A stretch of DNA of 64,000 nt, from assembly GCF_027923545.1 (NCBI RefSeq), contig NZ_BROH01000010.1:62001-126000 (forward strand), given 5' to 3'. Both the position numbers and the translations under genes were made by a program. The notes beneath the pieces were generated by a model. The model was not told where the DNA came from and made no database searches. It saw only the letters and a program-made list of their open reading frames with translations. Below, piece after piece: positions 55,885 to 64,000 of the stretch (positions are counted from its first letter, which is position 1; every line of letters starts with the position of its first letter). The DNA comes from Sinisalibacter aestuarii. Its GTDB lineage: Bacteria > Pseudomonadota > Alphaproteobacteria > Rhodobacterales > Rhodobacteraceae.

Positions 55885-57894
55885 CTAAGGATCCCCATGG
55901 GTCGAGTTGACAACGCGAAGTATTTCGGATGCCAAGAGTGCAGCACCGGAAGCCGACAAATGATCATCGTCTCGATAAAGAGGCATCTTGTCCAATACGG
56001 AGATACAACGCCCAGGTGACACAGTGTTGCAGAAGATATCTGCCGGTTTCACCCTAAAAACGTTCGGGTGTTCAATGCCATCGAACAAATCCAAGACCAA
56101 AGCATTTCGAGAACGATAGCGACTGAACGCGGTACTAAAATCGAACTGACCCGGGCCGAATTGCTCCGTGCGCGCAAGCAAAGCGGGCACATCCCAGCCG
56201 ACCTCAGGCACGGGATACACGAGCACCACGTGTTTTTCAGAAGCCAATTCCAAGACCTCGCTCTTCAGCTGTGACAAGACCCTTTCAACCCGAGAGGAAT
56301 CATCCCGTGAAATTCGTTCTTTGGAAACGGTGACCAAATCCATGCCAGACCAATTCGAGAGATGCTCAACACCGCCTTCAGAATTATCAAACGGCGTCCC
56401 AAGTACGTAAAGAGACCAACGCGCAGTCAGCACTACAGTTTCCATATCGGAATCCATCAGAAAACTGAAAAGCGACCTGTTGTGACTATCACAAGTATTT
56501 TCGATATCCAGAGCATTATGTAGACCTGGAACTGGAGGACAACCTGGACGACTGATTTCATACACTCCATATCCCGTCTCTGAAAGAGTAGGATGGAGCG
56601 ACGCCGACAATGCCTCATTGTGGCTATCACCAATGATCGCGACCGGCGAAGCACCTTCACTATAACACTCACCTATTGGGTGGTCTGCGACCCGATCGAT
56701 ATTGCGAAAACACCGCTCCTCGCGCGGATTTGTGTCTTCTTTGACCTCGGCAATGGCGCGGACATTAGGCTGGATATGGCCTTGTTCAATCGCGCTCATC
56801 GAGATGGCAACCCCGAACACAACGAAGCCCAGAATTCCAAACAAACCGGCTAAAAATATATGCTTCTGGGAAAAACAACCTCGCCGGCGAAATGGCAACT
56901 CCACAAACCACCAAAGTGCCCATGCCAACGGAAACGACAAAACAGAAAGAAAAAGCATCAATGATAACGGGGGCTCACCAATCATACGAATTTTTGCAAA
57001 TGCGAACAGCGGCTGATGAACCAGATAGGCAGAATAGCTGATCAAGCCAGTCAACACAAATGGCTTATAGGACAAAAAACGCGATACGGCAGTTCCCTCA
57101 ACAGCGAAAAGCAATACCAGCGCAGTACCGGTCACGGGAAGAAGAGTCCAACGGGAGGGAAACGGAGTCGTCGAGTCAATTACAAACAAAGATACAAGTA
57201 TCAAGCAGAGCCCAAGTGCTCCTCCAAGATGATCGAAATAGCGAACGTCTCGTTGTTCTCTGAAGCCCCAGAATGCAACTATTGAACCTACGAGTAGTTC
57301 CCAAGACCGAGAAGGAATCAAATAGAAGTTTGCCCAAGCGGCTCTTGTAGACAGTTCTTCGGAAAGTATGAAGCTTATAAGCGCCAGGGCAAGAACCGTC
57401 ATGAACGCGGCGCGACGTCGGCCGAGGGCCCAGAGACCTACAAGAACAATTGGGAATACAATATAAAACTGCTCTTCAACAGCGAGGCTCCATGTGTGTA
57501 GCAACGGATTCAGCTCAGCATCCGTTGCAAAATATCCCGAGCTACGCCAGAACAGAAAATTCGAAAAAAAAAGACTGACCGCTACAAGCGTCTTCCCATA
57601 AAGATTAAACTCGCCGGGCATCATGAAAAAGTATGCGAACGGCGCTGTTGCCGCCATAGTTACAAACAGCGCAGGGAGGATGCGCCGGGCGCGACGCTCA
57701 TAAAAATTCAATATCGAGAAACGGTTGCTAGTGATGTCGAGCAAAATAATACTTGTAATTAAGTACCCGGAAACAACAAAGAAAACGTCAACGCCGATGA
57801 ATCCGCCAGCAAAAGGACCGAATCCGGCGTGGAAGAAAATCACCGGCACAACAGCTATGCTACGAAGACCGTCTATTTCCGCTCGATACTTCAC
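55885..57894 (-). CDS. Acyltransferase 3 with C-terminal SGNH domain
   Basis: 669 aa. The N-terminal membrane domain (about residues 1-360, ten helices) starts YRAEIDGLRSIAVVPVIFFHAG with the catalytic His in FFHAG, then GVDVFFVVSGYLIT and RRARRILPAL, as in OafA/OatA-type acyltransferases. The C-terminal SGNH domain has block I VAIIGDSHNEAL, the nucleophile serine, and a DDDHLSASGA block near the end. Such two-domain proteins O-acetylate surface polysaccharides. Likely modifies the polysaccharide made here. Lower GC than the core genome. Confidence 0.93.
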   Translation of the reverse strand: MKYRAEIDGLRSIAVVPVIFFHAGFGPFAGGFIGVDVFFVVSGYLITSIILLDITSNRFSILNFYERRARRILPALFVTMAATAPFAYFFMMPGEFNLYGKTLVAVSLFFSNFLFWRSSGYFATDAELNPLLHTWSLAVEEQFYIVFPIVLVGLWALGRRRAAFMTVLALALISFILSEELSTRAAWANFYLIPSRSWELLVGSIVAFWGFREQRDVRYFDHLGGALGLCLILVSLFVIDSTTPFPSRWTLLPVTGTALVLLFAVEGTAVSRFLSYKPFVLTGLISYSAYLVHQPLFAFAKIRMIGEPPLSLMLFLSVLSFPLAWALWWFVELPFRRRGCFSQKHIFLAGLFGILGFVVFGVAISMSAIEQGHIQPNVRAIAEVKEDTNPREERCFRNIDRVADHPIGECYSEGASPVAIIGDSHNEALSASLHPTLSETGYGVYEISRPGCPPVPGLHNALDIENTCDSHNRSLFSFLMDSDMETVVLTARWSLYVLGTPFDNSEGGVEHLSNWSGMDLVTVSKERISRDDSSRVERVLSQLKSEVLELASEKHVVLVYPVPEVGWDVPALLARTEQFGPGQFDFSTAFSRYRSRNALVLDLFDGIEHPNVFRVKPADIFCNTVSPGRCISVLDKMPLYRDDDHLSASGAALLASEILRVVNSTHGDP

Positions 57895-57996
57895 AAGAAA
57901 TTAAAAAGGTTTGTCAATTCACGCACAGACACACTGAAAGACCTCTCAATTCACCCAGTTACCAGATCTTGCTGAAAGAATTCTGGTTAACAGTAC

Positions 57997-59010
57997 TCAA
58001 CTGTTTGCCTGATACATGGCGGAGTAGCGTTCAGCAATTTTTTGAAGGGAGTACTGTTTTGAGTTTTTGAGTCCGCTTTCAACAAGATAGTCAGCTAGTT
58101 GAGGGTTCGTTATCAAAGTCTCAATTCCCCTGGCAATGTCGGCGGACGACCAAGGGTTAACCAAGAATGCGCCCTTACCCGCGACAGTTCTCATTGGCTC
58201 CAGGTTACTCGTTACAACCGGCCTCCCCACGGCTTGTGCTTCGAGTATGGGCATTCCAAATCCTTCGTAAGTGGATGCGAAGAGGATCAAATGTGACTCT
58301 TGGTATAGTGCCGCCACATCGTTTAGGGATAGGTCCCACTTGTTAACAATCTCAAGTGTTCCGTTCGATGGCAGATCCCTTTTGTGATCTAATCTTCCCA
58401 GAACCGTAAGTCGTAGGCGATAGCGATCGGAAAGCTTGTTAAGTGCGACCATGCAACGTTCAATGTTTTTGTTTTCTTTGGTCCCAATTTGCAAAATATT
58501 TACCGTCCTGCGCGTGCTAATTGGACGTTTCTCGACGAACTTAAACGCGGAGTTAATAGGATTGGGAATTACGTACACCCGGCACGGCGAAATGTTAAAC
58601 TGGCTTACAATGGCCTCCTTCGTGAAATCTGAAACCGTAGAAATGCGTTGGGCCCTGTTTATTGGGATCTGATACCAAAGCATTCCGATCAGAAATTTCT
58701 TGATGCCAACGCTGTTCTCAAAAATATTCAGATCATGAATTGTTATGTAGAGATTGCGGCGTTTAAGAAAAAGTGCGAGGTAGGTAACATCGCCGACTAT
58801 ATGGTTGATCTGCCCTTGGTGCACGTACATGTGCATTAGGTTACATAGGCGAGGTAGTATTCCTTTTGAGAGACATGGTGACGTGTATTGGTCGACATCC
58901 CAGCCAGATGCTTGCAGTTGCTTTTTAATTAATGGAAATATATTCTCCATTGAAAATTGGCCCGCATGCGGGCGCCTGTTGATCAATAGGAGCGTGACTT
59001 TCCTATGCAT
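57997..59010 (-). CDS. GT4-family glycosyltransferase
   Basis: 337 aa. C-terminal Rossmann domain with ASTYEGFGMPILEAQAVGRPVVTSN, the GT4 E-x7-E (EGFGMPILE) motif, and PWSSADIARGIETLI. The N-terminal acceptor domain begins MHRKVTLLLINRRPHAGQFSMENIF. Sugar specificity unknown. Clearly AT-richer codon use than the metabolic island, suggesting transfer. Confidence 0.88.
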   Translation of the reverse strand: MHRKVTLLLINRRPHAGQFSMENIFPLIKKQLQASGWDVDQYTSPCLSKGILPRLCNLMHMYVHQGQINHIVGDVTYLALFLKRRNLYITIHDLNIFENSVGIKKFLIGMLWYQIPINRAQRISTVSDFTKEAIVSQFNISPCRVYVIPNPINSAFKFVEKRPISTRRTVNILQIGTKENKNIERCMVALNKLSDRYRLRLTVLGRLDHKRDLPSNGTLEIVNKWDLSLNDVAALYQESHLILFASTYEGFGMPILEAQAVGRPVVTSNLEPMRTVAGKGAFLVNPWSSADIARGIETLITNPQLADYLVESGLKNSKQYSLQKIAERYSAMYQANS

Positions 59011-59302
59011 TACGGTGTACTTGGATTCATGACCCTGTCCGTCAATTCTTGGGGTCTCGGAGGAAGACCTGGTTTGCGAAGTTCAGTAGTTTGAAAGCAC
59101 ATTGAACGTACATACTGACCGATAGACGGGAGGGTCGAATCTGATAATGGGGATCATTCATTTTATTGACATGCTAGATTGTTCGATTGGCCAAATGCAT
59201 AGAGATCGTGCGCAATTCTCAATCGGTGATCGTTTGTATTGGGCGCGTGTATTGCGCATGTTCTCCATCCGTGCCGCTCTGGAGTCTGCGGGCTTTGGTC
59301 AA

Positions 59303-60478
59303 TCATACCGATGCGGTTCCGCAAGTGGTGCATGAATGGTAAAGGTTTGCAAACTGGCGCGTCAGTCTCCCGGCCGAGAATTCACTTTGGATCCATGCGC
59401 GACCACGTTGTCCCATTTCTTCAAGGTCCGCGTTCTCAAGAGCGCTTAGCGCTTCAACGAGTTCTGGAGTTCCGGCCTCTATCCAGCGGCCACAGTTATT
59501 CGTTTCTATTTCGCTCCATGGTGCGTTAGTAGTAGTCACTACTGGTGTACCGTAACTCAGTGCTTCAGCCACAACGATCCCAAAGTTTTCTGAGTATGTA
59601 GGTAGACAAAATATGTCACAGTTGGTGAAGGCGCGGGCCTTTTCAATTCCTGACACGAGGCCATGAAATTTGACCCGGCTAGTGAGGTCCAGGCTTTCGA
59701 CTTTGTCTTTGAGTTCTGCCACGTAGGTGTCGGACCCGCTTCCGTAGATATCAAGTGTGAAACGTTCGGGCAAAAGTTGAACCGCGTCGACGAGAAGGTT
59801 CAGCCCTTTCTTGGGATGAATTCGGCTTAAGAAGGCGATACGAAATCTTCCATCGGGCTTCCACAATCGCGGCCCTGCGATATCGGGAATTTCGACCGCG
59901 TTCGGGATTACACTAGTGTCAATCGTACCCAAATTGCGTTGGCTGACGACCGCTTCGAACTCAGAGGTCGTGTGCAGTGTTGTGTGGCGTCGCGAAAGCA
60001 CCAGGCCAGCGAGGCGCTCGAAAGCATGTTTCAATCTCGTCTTGGGAGAATTTTTCCACTGAGCCGTAGCCTGAAAGCCTCCTCGTGGGGACCAGACAAC
60101 TGGTGTCGAAAAAGCGCGACAAAGTAGCAATGTGGGGAGCACATAGAAGTCGTATGGCCCGGTCAAATGGACGATATCAGCCCAGCGGATTGCTTTTGGC
60201 AGTCGGAAGATCATGCCTGGAGATACTGAGGGGTGTGCAACGTTCCTGCAGTACTGCACAGAATAGCCCGAAGGAAATGTGGCGGGGTTCTCGGGCAGTC
60301 TAAGGTGTTCACCGGAACTTGGGTCGGATATGTCGGTGCTGAGTACTCGAACCTGGAAATCTGGCAGCGCCGCAATTCCGTCAACGATCATCTTGGTTGA
60401 GACGATTGGACCACCATAAGCAACTGCCGGGTAAAATGCAGGTGTTACGTGCAATACTTTAACCAATCGCTCTGTCAT
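59303..60478 (-). CDS. GT4-family glycosyltransferase
   Basis: 391 aa from ATG 60478 (MTERLVKVLHVTPAFYPAVAYGG); the 51-residue upstream extension is not conserved-looking. GT-B fold: nucleotide-binding region FRIAFLSRIHPKKGLNLLVDA, and the E-x7-E motif in PTYSENFGIVVAEALSYGTPVV. The N-terminus AFYPAVAYGGP is common in WcaI/PelF-like transferases. It follows the sulfotransferase gene on the same strand, with a 172-base gap. Confidence 0.9.
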   Translation of the reverse strand: MTERLVKVLHVTPAFYPAVAYGGPIVSTKMIVDGIAALPDFQVRVLSTDISDPSSGEHLRLPENPATFPSGYSVQYCRNVAHPSVSPGMIFRLPKAIRWADIVHLTGPYDFYVLPTLLLCRAFSTPVVWSPRGGFQATAQWKNSPKTRLKHAFERLAGLVLSRRHTTLHTTSEFEAVVSQRNLGTIDTSVIPNAVEIPDIAGPRLWKPDGRFRIAFLSRIHPKKGLNLLVDAVQLLPERFTLDIYGSGSDTYVAELKDKVESLDLTSRVKFHGLVSGIEKARAFTNCDIFCLPTYSENFGIVVAEALSYGTPVVTTTNAPWSEIETNNCGRWIEAGTPELVEALSALENADLEEMGQRGRAWIQSEFSAGRLTRQFANLYHSCTTCGTASV

Positions 60479-60650
60479 GGTGCGGGGCTGCTGAATGGGT
60501 TGGATTTTCCAATTGGCTCGCAAAGTGTTGTACATCTTAGTCCTGATAGATGCATTCCCTCGCGTTCTCGGTCCAATATTCCTTTGAGATGGTGTTTGAT
60601 GCTCAGGAAGTGTTGATGTAGCGGCGAGCAACAGTTCTTAACGATTCTCA

Positions 60651-61382
60651 TCATTTGCCCCGAAATACTCTTGTCGTTCGCTTGGCGTACAACTTCTCGA
60701 ATATCGCTAGGTCCTTTGGAAATCGCCTGGTCACGATGGCATTGAGAGTCGGATCGCCGGTCACTGGGTGCACATAGTCGGTTTGGTTCTCAATGCCGAG
60801 CTCCAGTTCGTTCAGATCGTAACCGAGACCACCAAAGATCTCATTCATATCGTCTTGAATCCGATCAAGAAATCCCACTTTGTCAACAGTCAGTGCTCCT
60901 GAAGAATCCGTGATGAAACTAGAACTTTGTTTGACTGGGTAAACTCTCGCCCATATCGGGAACGGCAGAAACCTAGCACTAGCAACTCGCAGGGTGATCG
61001 CTGGTCTCCAGCGCCCCCCTTCGGACCGCGCCCAACTGGAAAACCCATGACGTTTAGCAGCGCGGCCGGAACGATAGTAATGGTATTTCGATACAAGAAC
61101 ATCACGGGGGTGACGCAAAAATGCGACGAAGGTAAAAGCTTCGGCTCGTTTACCCATGATGGCGCGAATTTCCTTGGCCGTCGCATGAGTGTGTACTCTG
61201 ACCATTTCCCCGCTTCCGTTCCGCACTCGGTTCCGCTCAATATTTGTGTCGATAGAGAGTAGCTTTCTTTGAATTGTTGTCGTTCCGGTCTTCGGCACTG
61301 CGATAAAAACGAACTTTCGATCTTCTGAGTAAAGCACTTGGAGATGTTCTACGTGTTCGTGCGGAATTGCGGTGCGAGACAT
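60651..61382 (-). CDS. Sulfotransferase family protein
   Basis: 243 aa from ATG 61382 (MSRTAIPHEHVEHL). 5'-phosphosulfate loop VPKTGTTTIQRKL and the 3'-phosphate-binding segment FLRHPRDVLVSKYHYY match PAPS-dependent sulfotransferases (sulfotransfer_2-like). It would add sulfate to a glycan; with the second sulfotransferase it predicts a sulfated polysaccharide. The frame's 32 extra N-terminal residues are excluded as they have no family match. Confidence 0.85.
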   Translation of the reverse strand: MSRTAIPHEHVEHLQVLYSEDRKFVFIAVPKTGTTTIQRKLLSIDTNIERNRVRNGSGEMVRVHTHATAKEIRAIMGKRAEAFTFVAFLRHPRDVLVSKYHYYRSGRAAKRHGFSSWARSEGGRWRPAITLRVASARFLPFPIWARVYPVKQSSSFITDSSGALTVDKVGFLDRIQDDMNEIFGGLGYDLNELELGIENQTDYVHPVTGDPTLNAIVTRRFPKDLAIFEKLYAKRTTRVFRGK

Positions 61383-61616
61383 TTCGCAAGGATTTTTACA
61401 GGTTCTCGATCGGGGAGGAGTGCATTCAGGTTGACGGGGAGTTTTTGCACGCAGTAGAAATTCGATCGGCGCCGGCAACGAGAGACCGACGTGCGTTCCG
61501 GGACCGGATCGCGCAACGCAGTTTGGTTTCGAGCGCCCGGCCTTTGTGTAAAGAAGTTGTAGCGGCGCTTCATATGTTCCGAGAGCGGGCGAAAAAAAAG
61601 CCGGGGCATTTGCGGT

Positions 61617-62624
61617 CTACTTTGGCTGGGGCACTTCGTAGCCCATACGTTCGGCGAGTTCACCACAGTGCTTTGTAACTATTTTAAGCGCTTCGTTGGA
61701 CACCTCTGAAAGATACTGAGTATTCACGTCAGGGCGCAGCGGGTACCACTTTCTCTTGTTGTAGGCATCGTAGCGCGCGCCCAAATGAATTCGATCTTTT
61801 TTTGCTGGAAGGATTCCATGCGCGTACTCCAGCCCGCAAAAGTTGCAGATTTCGCTCACGATCTGTTCGGGATTGTCCAGAAGAGCCTCGAAGCGCCAGT
61901 GGCGAAGTCGAATTCCAGGGTCGGCGTCGGCGTCCTCTAGTGCAGCCCGCATGCTGTTACTCCAGTGTTCGGCGCAGAGCCGCACCTTGTCTTCTACCGG
62001 AAGGTTGAGCCTTCGCACCACACCATTACGTGTTGCTTGGCTCCATATCACTGCCCAAGGGTTTCGGCTGATAAGCACAAATCGGGGTGTGCTTTCTGAC
62101 AACGCCTTCTGAACTGCACCGACTCGAACCGTTAGCGTCTGGCTTTTGTCTATCAGACGCACCGATCGGTCGCCGCCATGTTGGCGGATAATGCCCTGGA
62201 GGATCCGTCGGTAGCGCATTGCGACTGCGGGATCGACCTCACTTGCGCGGCGGCGGTAGTAGGGAAGAAAGGCATCCGTGCCGTAGACCCAGCCGTGGTT
62301 GGTAGACGGGAACGCAGGTAGATCGACCCGCCGCCATCCGAAATCTTCCGGAAGGATTTCGGACAGTGCATTCTGTGCCTCATCCTCGCCCGCCCAGTAG
62401 CGATGATCTCCGCTTACAGAGATAGCGTTCGGATGACGGTGTAAAATACGGGATAACAGCGTGAGCCCCCCATTCTGCGTGCCAAGAAGGAAGATGGGAC
62501 GGTCTATCTTGACCTCGCGCCCGTTCCGAAATGCCGTACTCCATCGCCAAGCATTAGAGCGGTAGTGAAACAATGCTGAGCTGAGCTTGCGGACGGGGGG
62601 AATGAGAACTAGACGCTCGATCAT
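61617..62624 (-). CDS. Sulfotransferase
   Basis: 335 aa. P-loop-like FLLGTQNGGLTLLSRILHRHP is the 5'-phosphosulfate-binding loop, and RFVLISRNPWAVIWSQ is the 3'-phosphate-binding motif (RNP). ATG 62624 lies just after the FkbM stop. No signal peptide or membrane segment, so it is cytosolic and acts on a nucleotide- or lipid-linked glycan precursor. Confidence 0.85.
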   Translation of the reverse strand: MIERLVLIPPVRKLSSALFHYRSNAWRWSTAFRNGREVKIDRPIFLLGTQNGGLTLLSRILHRHPNAISVSGDHRYWAGEDEAQNALSEILPEDFGWRRVDLPAFPSTNHGWVYGTDAFLPYYRRRASEVDPAVAMRYRRILQGIIRQHGGDRSVRLIDKSQTLTVRVGAVQKALSESTPRFVLISRNPWAVIWSQATRNGVVRRLNLPVEDKVRLCAEHWSNSMRAALEDADADPGIRLRHWRFEALLDNPEQIVSEICNFCGLEYAHGILPAKKDRIHLGARYDAYNKRKWYPLRPDVNTQYLSEVSNEALKIVTKHCGELAERMGYEVPQPK

Positions 62625-62627
62625 TCT

Positions 62628-63464
62628 CTAAGCGTAGGTATTGGACGCATCGAAAGTGCCAGGCGTCACTCTGAACCAGCCCAGAGCGCGCTTATGGACC
62701 AAGGCATAATTTGCTGCGAAGAAGCGGTCCAACTCGGCGTGCCAACTATCGAATGCCTCCAGTTTATTTGGACGGATGCGCGCAACTATATAGGGCGTGC
62801 CTTCAACCAATGCGAAGACGTCCTTTAGGAAACAACGACTGTCGATCCAGCGCTTCGTATATTCGAACTGAATTGCGTCAATCCGTTCGCCATTGAGCAT
62901 CCGTTTCGCACCGAGGATCACGGAATAGTCATGACCTTCGGCGTCGATTTTTAGAAAATTGATAGTCTTGAGGCCGAGTTCAGCGCAAACTTCGTCCACC
63001 GTCCGAAGTTCGATCGTTACTCGCTCCGCCGCCTTTTCGGCAGGAAGCAAGCTATCGACGATTGAGTTTCGTCCTGACGTTGGAGAACCAAGGATATTGA
63101 TATACGTCTCTCCTGTCCGATCTGAAAGGGCAAAGGGGTGGACATTGATTTTGTAGTCGGGCCGCGTTCCGGCGACGCTTTCCAATAGCTTGGCCCGTGT
63201 CGCCGGAACCGGTTCAAACGCGTGATGGCAAAGGGTGGTCGGATCTATCGTAGTCTGGTTGAGAATGACGTCGATGAATTGCAGGCTCCACTGCCCGATA
63301 TTGGCCCCAACGTCAAATATGACCGGGTTTTCGATGCCGCACATCGCCCTAGCAACGGATTGTTGCATGTAGATCTCGCCGCTCGAAGCCGGTAGGTTAT
63401 TCTGCGGTTCGCCGCGCGCTTGCATGTAGATGCGGCGACCCAACCTCCAAAGCATTCTGCGCAC
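62628..63464 (-). CDS. FkbM-family methyltransferase
   Basis: 278 aa from GTG 63464, which has GGAG seven bases upstream and avoids overlap with the previous gene; a TTG at 63509 would add 15 residues. SAM-binding VIFDVGANIGQWSLQF, acidic FEPVPATRAKL, RTVDEVCAELGLKTINFLKIDAEGHD. FkbM enzymes O-methylate sugars. It probably acts on the surface glycan; sits between the CgeB-like gene and a sulfotransferase. Confidence 0.88.
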   Translation of the reverse strand: MRRMLWRLGRRIYMQARGEPQNNLPASSGEIYMQQSVARAMCGIENPVIFDVGANIGQWSLQFIDVILNQTTIDPTTLCHHAFEPVPATRAKLLESVAGTRPDYKINVHPFALSDRTGETYINILGSPTSGRNSIVDSLLPAEKAAERVTIELRTVDEVCAELGLKTINFLKIDAEGHDYSVILGAKRMLNGERIDAIQFEYTKRWIDSRCFLKDVFALVEGTPYIVARIRPNKLEAFDSWHAELDRFFAANYALVHKRALGWFRVTPGTFDASNTYA

Positions 63465-63478
63465 TAGCTTTCTCCGCA

Positions 63479-64000
63479 CTAGCTGTGTGCCCTTGGGGTG
63501 ATTTGACAAAGGATCCAGTCAATAACCGATCGAAACTGGTCCTCGATCGCGTACCCCGATGACCAGCTCCGCGCCAGGCCTGCCGCAGCGATCGCTTCAC
63601 GTTCCACCGGGTGCTCCAGATAGTAAGCCGCCTTGTCGCAGAGCTCTGCAGGGGTGGAGAAGAATTCCGCTTCTCGACCCTCATCAAACAATGCCATGTG
63701 GTCATTCGTGCGCTCCGCTAAGAGCATTGTACCGCAAGCGGGGATCTCGAAACTGCGTGTGGTCGTCGTCTCAGGGATCCGTTTCGAAAGCAGCCCGATG
63801 GCGATTTTTGCTCCGGATATCGCACTCGCATAGTCTTTGCCGAATAGCGCGCCCCCGCGAACGACGTTCTTCGCCCAGGTGTGCGTTCGAGCGTATTCGG
63901 TCCATCCCGGCCCCCAGATTGCCAATGGAACCCGGTCTGCGAGCAGTCGAAGAATATGAGCATAAGCGGATTGATAGTGTCCCACAAAACAGACATCAGA
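63479..64000 (-). CDS. CgeB-like glycosyltransferase, C-terminal part (cut by window end)
   Basis: The frame is open to base 64000, so the start lies outside the window. The visible 173 residues (SDVCFVGHYQSAY..., AKIAIGLLSKRIPETTTTRSFEIPACGTMLLAE, EAEFFSTPAELCDKAAYYLEHP) match the C-terminal GT1-like domain of CgeB/spore-maturation-type glycosyltransferases. Confidence 0.85.
   Translation of the reverse strand, partial: SDVCFVGHYQSAYAHILRLLADRVPLAIWGPGWTEYARTHTWAKNVVRGGALFGKDYASAISGAKIAIGLLSKRIPETTTTRSFEIPACGTMLLAERTNDHMALFDEGREAEFFSTPAELCDKAAYYLEHPVEREAIAAAGLARSWSSGYAIEDQFRSVIDWILCQITPRAHS

Noticed and set aside
61367-61678. 103-codon plus-strand frame between the two sulfotransferases
   Set aside because: Overlaps the ends of both minus-strand genes and has no recognisable domain.

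Overview
The window comes from an alphaproteobacterium, most likely a marine or hypersaline member of the Rhodobacteraceae/Paracoccaceae (Roseobacter-Rhodobacter group). The evidence is the GC-rich core, the gene order yidC-MOSC-yihA-argB, the aapJQMP (bztABCD-type) transporter followed by ATP12-HAD-RluA-crcB-rarA, the order rplO-secY-adk-rpsM-rpsK-rpoA-rplQ, and a complete beta-hydroxyaspartate cycle (bhcRABCD) cluster. Only sequence was read; no database search was run.

Layout. 1-6.9 kb (plus strand): end of a GGDEF/EAL protein, yidC, a MOSC protein, yihA, argB, a 4Fe-4S protein and a SixA-like phosphatase, mostly overlapping by 1-4 bases. 6.9-11.6 kb (minus): amino-acid ABC transporter aapJ-Q-M-P. 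11.8-16.7 kb (minus): ATP12, HAD phosphatase, RluA-type pseudouridine synthase, crcB, rarA and a LuxR-type regulator without a visible luxI. 16.8-22.2 kb (minus): translation/transcription operon from rplO to rplQ with strong hairpins in four of its junctions. 22.3-23.5 kb: an APC-like permease.

23.7-40.9 kb is a glyoxylate/purine metabolic island. Purine-ring degradation is encoded by puuD, a LysR regulator, uraH, a puuE-uraD fusion, an NCS2 purine permease and allE, plus a short remnant of allA. Ring degradation ends in glyoxylate, and the island also carries two routes that consume glyoxylate: the beta-hydroxyaspartate cycle (bhcABCD under bhcR) and malate synthase G (glcB). A MaeB-type malic enzyme can drain the malate. 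An identical 13-mer in the puuE/uraH and bhcA/bhcR promoter regions hints at shared control.

41.2-43.4 kb encodes an unusual single protein: an N-terminal CrtC/AttH (lipocalin-like, carotenoid-hydratase-type) domain joined to a C-terminal polyprenyl diphosphate synthase. It is the most novel-looking gene in the window.

43.7-64.0 kb is an accessory surface-polysaccharide region with lower GC and insertion-sequence debris. It holds fcl and gmd (GDP-L-fucose), a NusG/RfaH-like regulator, glycosyltransferases, an acyltransferase with an SGNH domain, two sulfotransferases, an FkbM methyltransferase and a CgeB-like glycosyltransferase cut by the window end. In its middle lie a winged-helix regulator with a degenerate receiver domain and a divergent 1634-aa secreted haem peroxidase with RTX repeats, resembling the Mn(II)-oxidising MopA peroxidases. 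A gmd gene fragment cut short next to an IS3-type remnant, and a second decayed IS3 element with recognisable inverted repeats, record past rearrangement.
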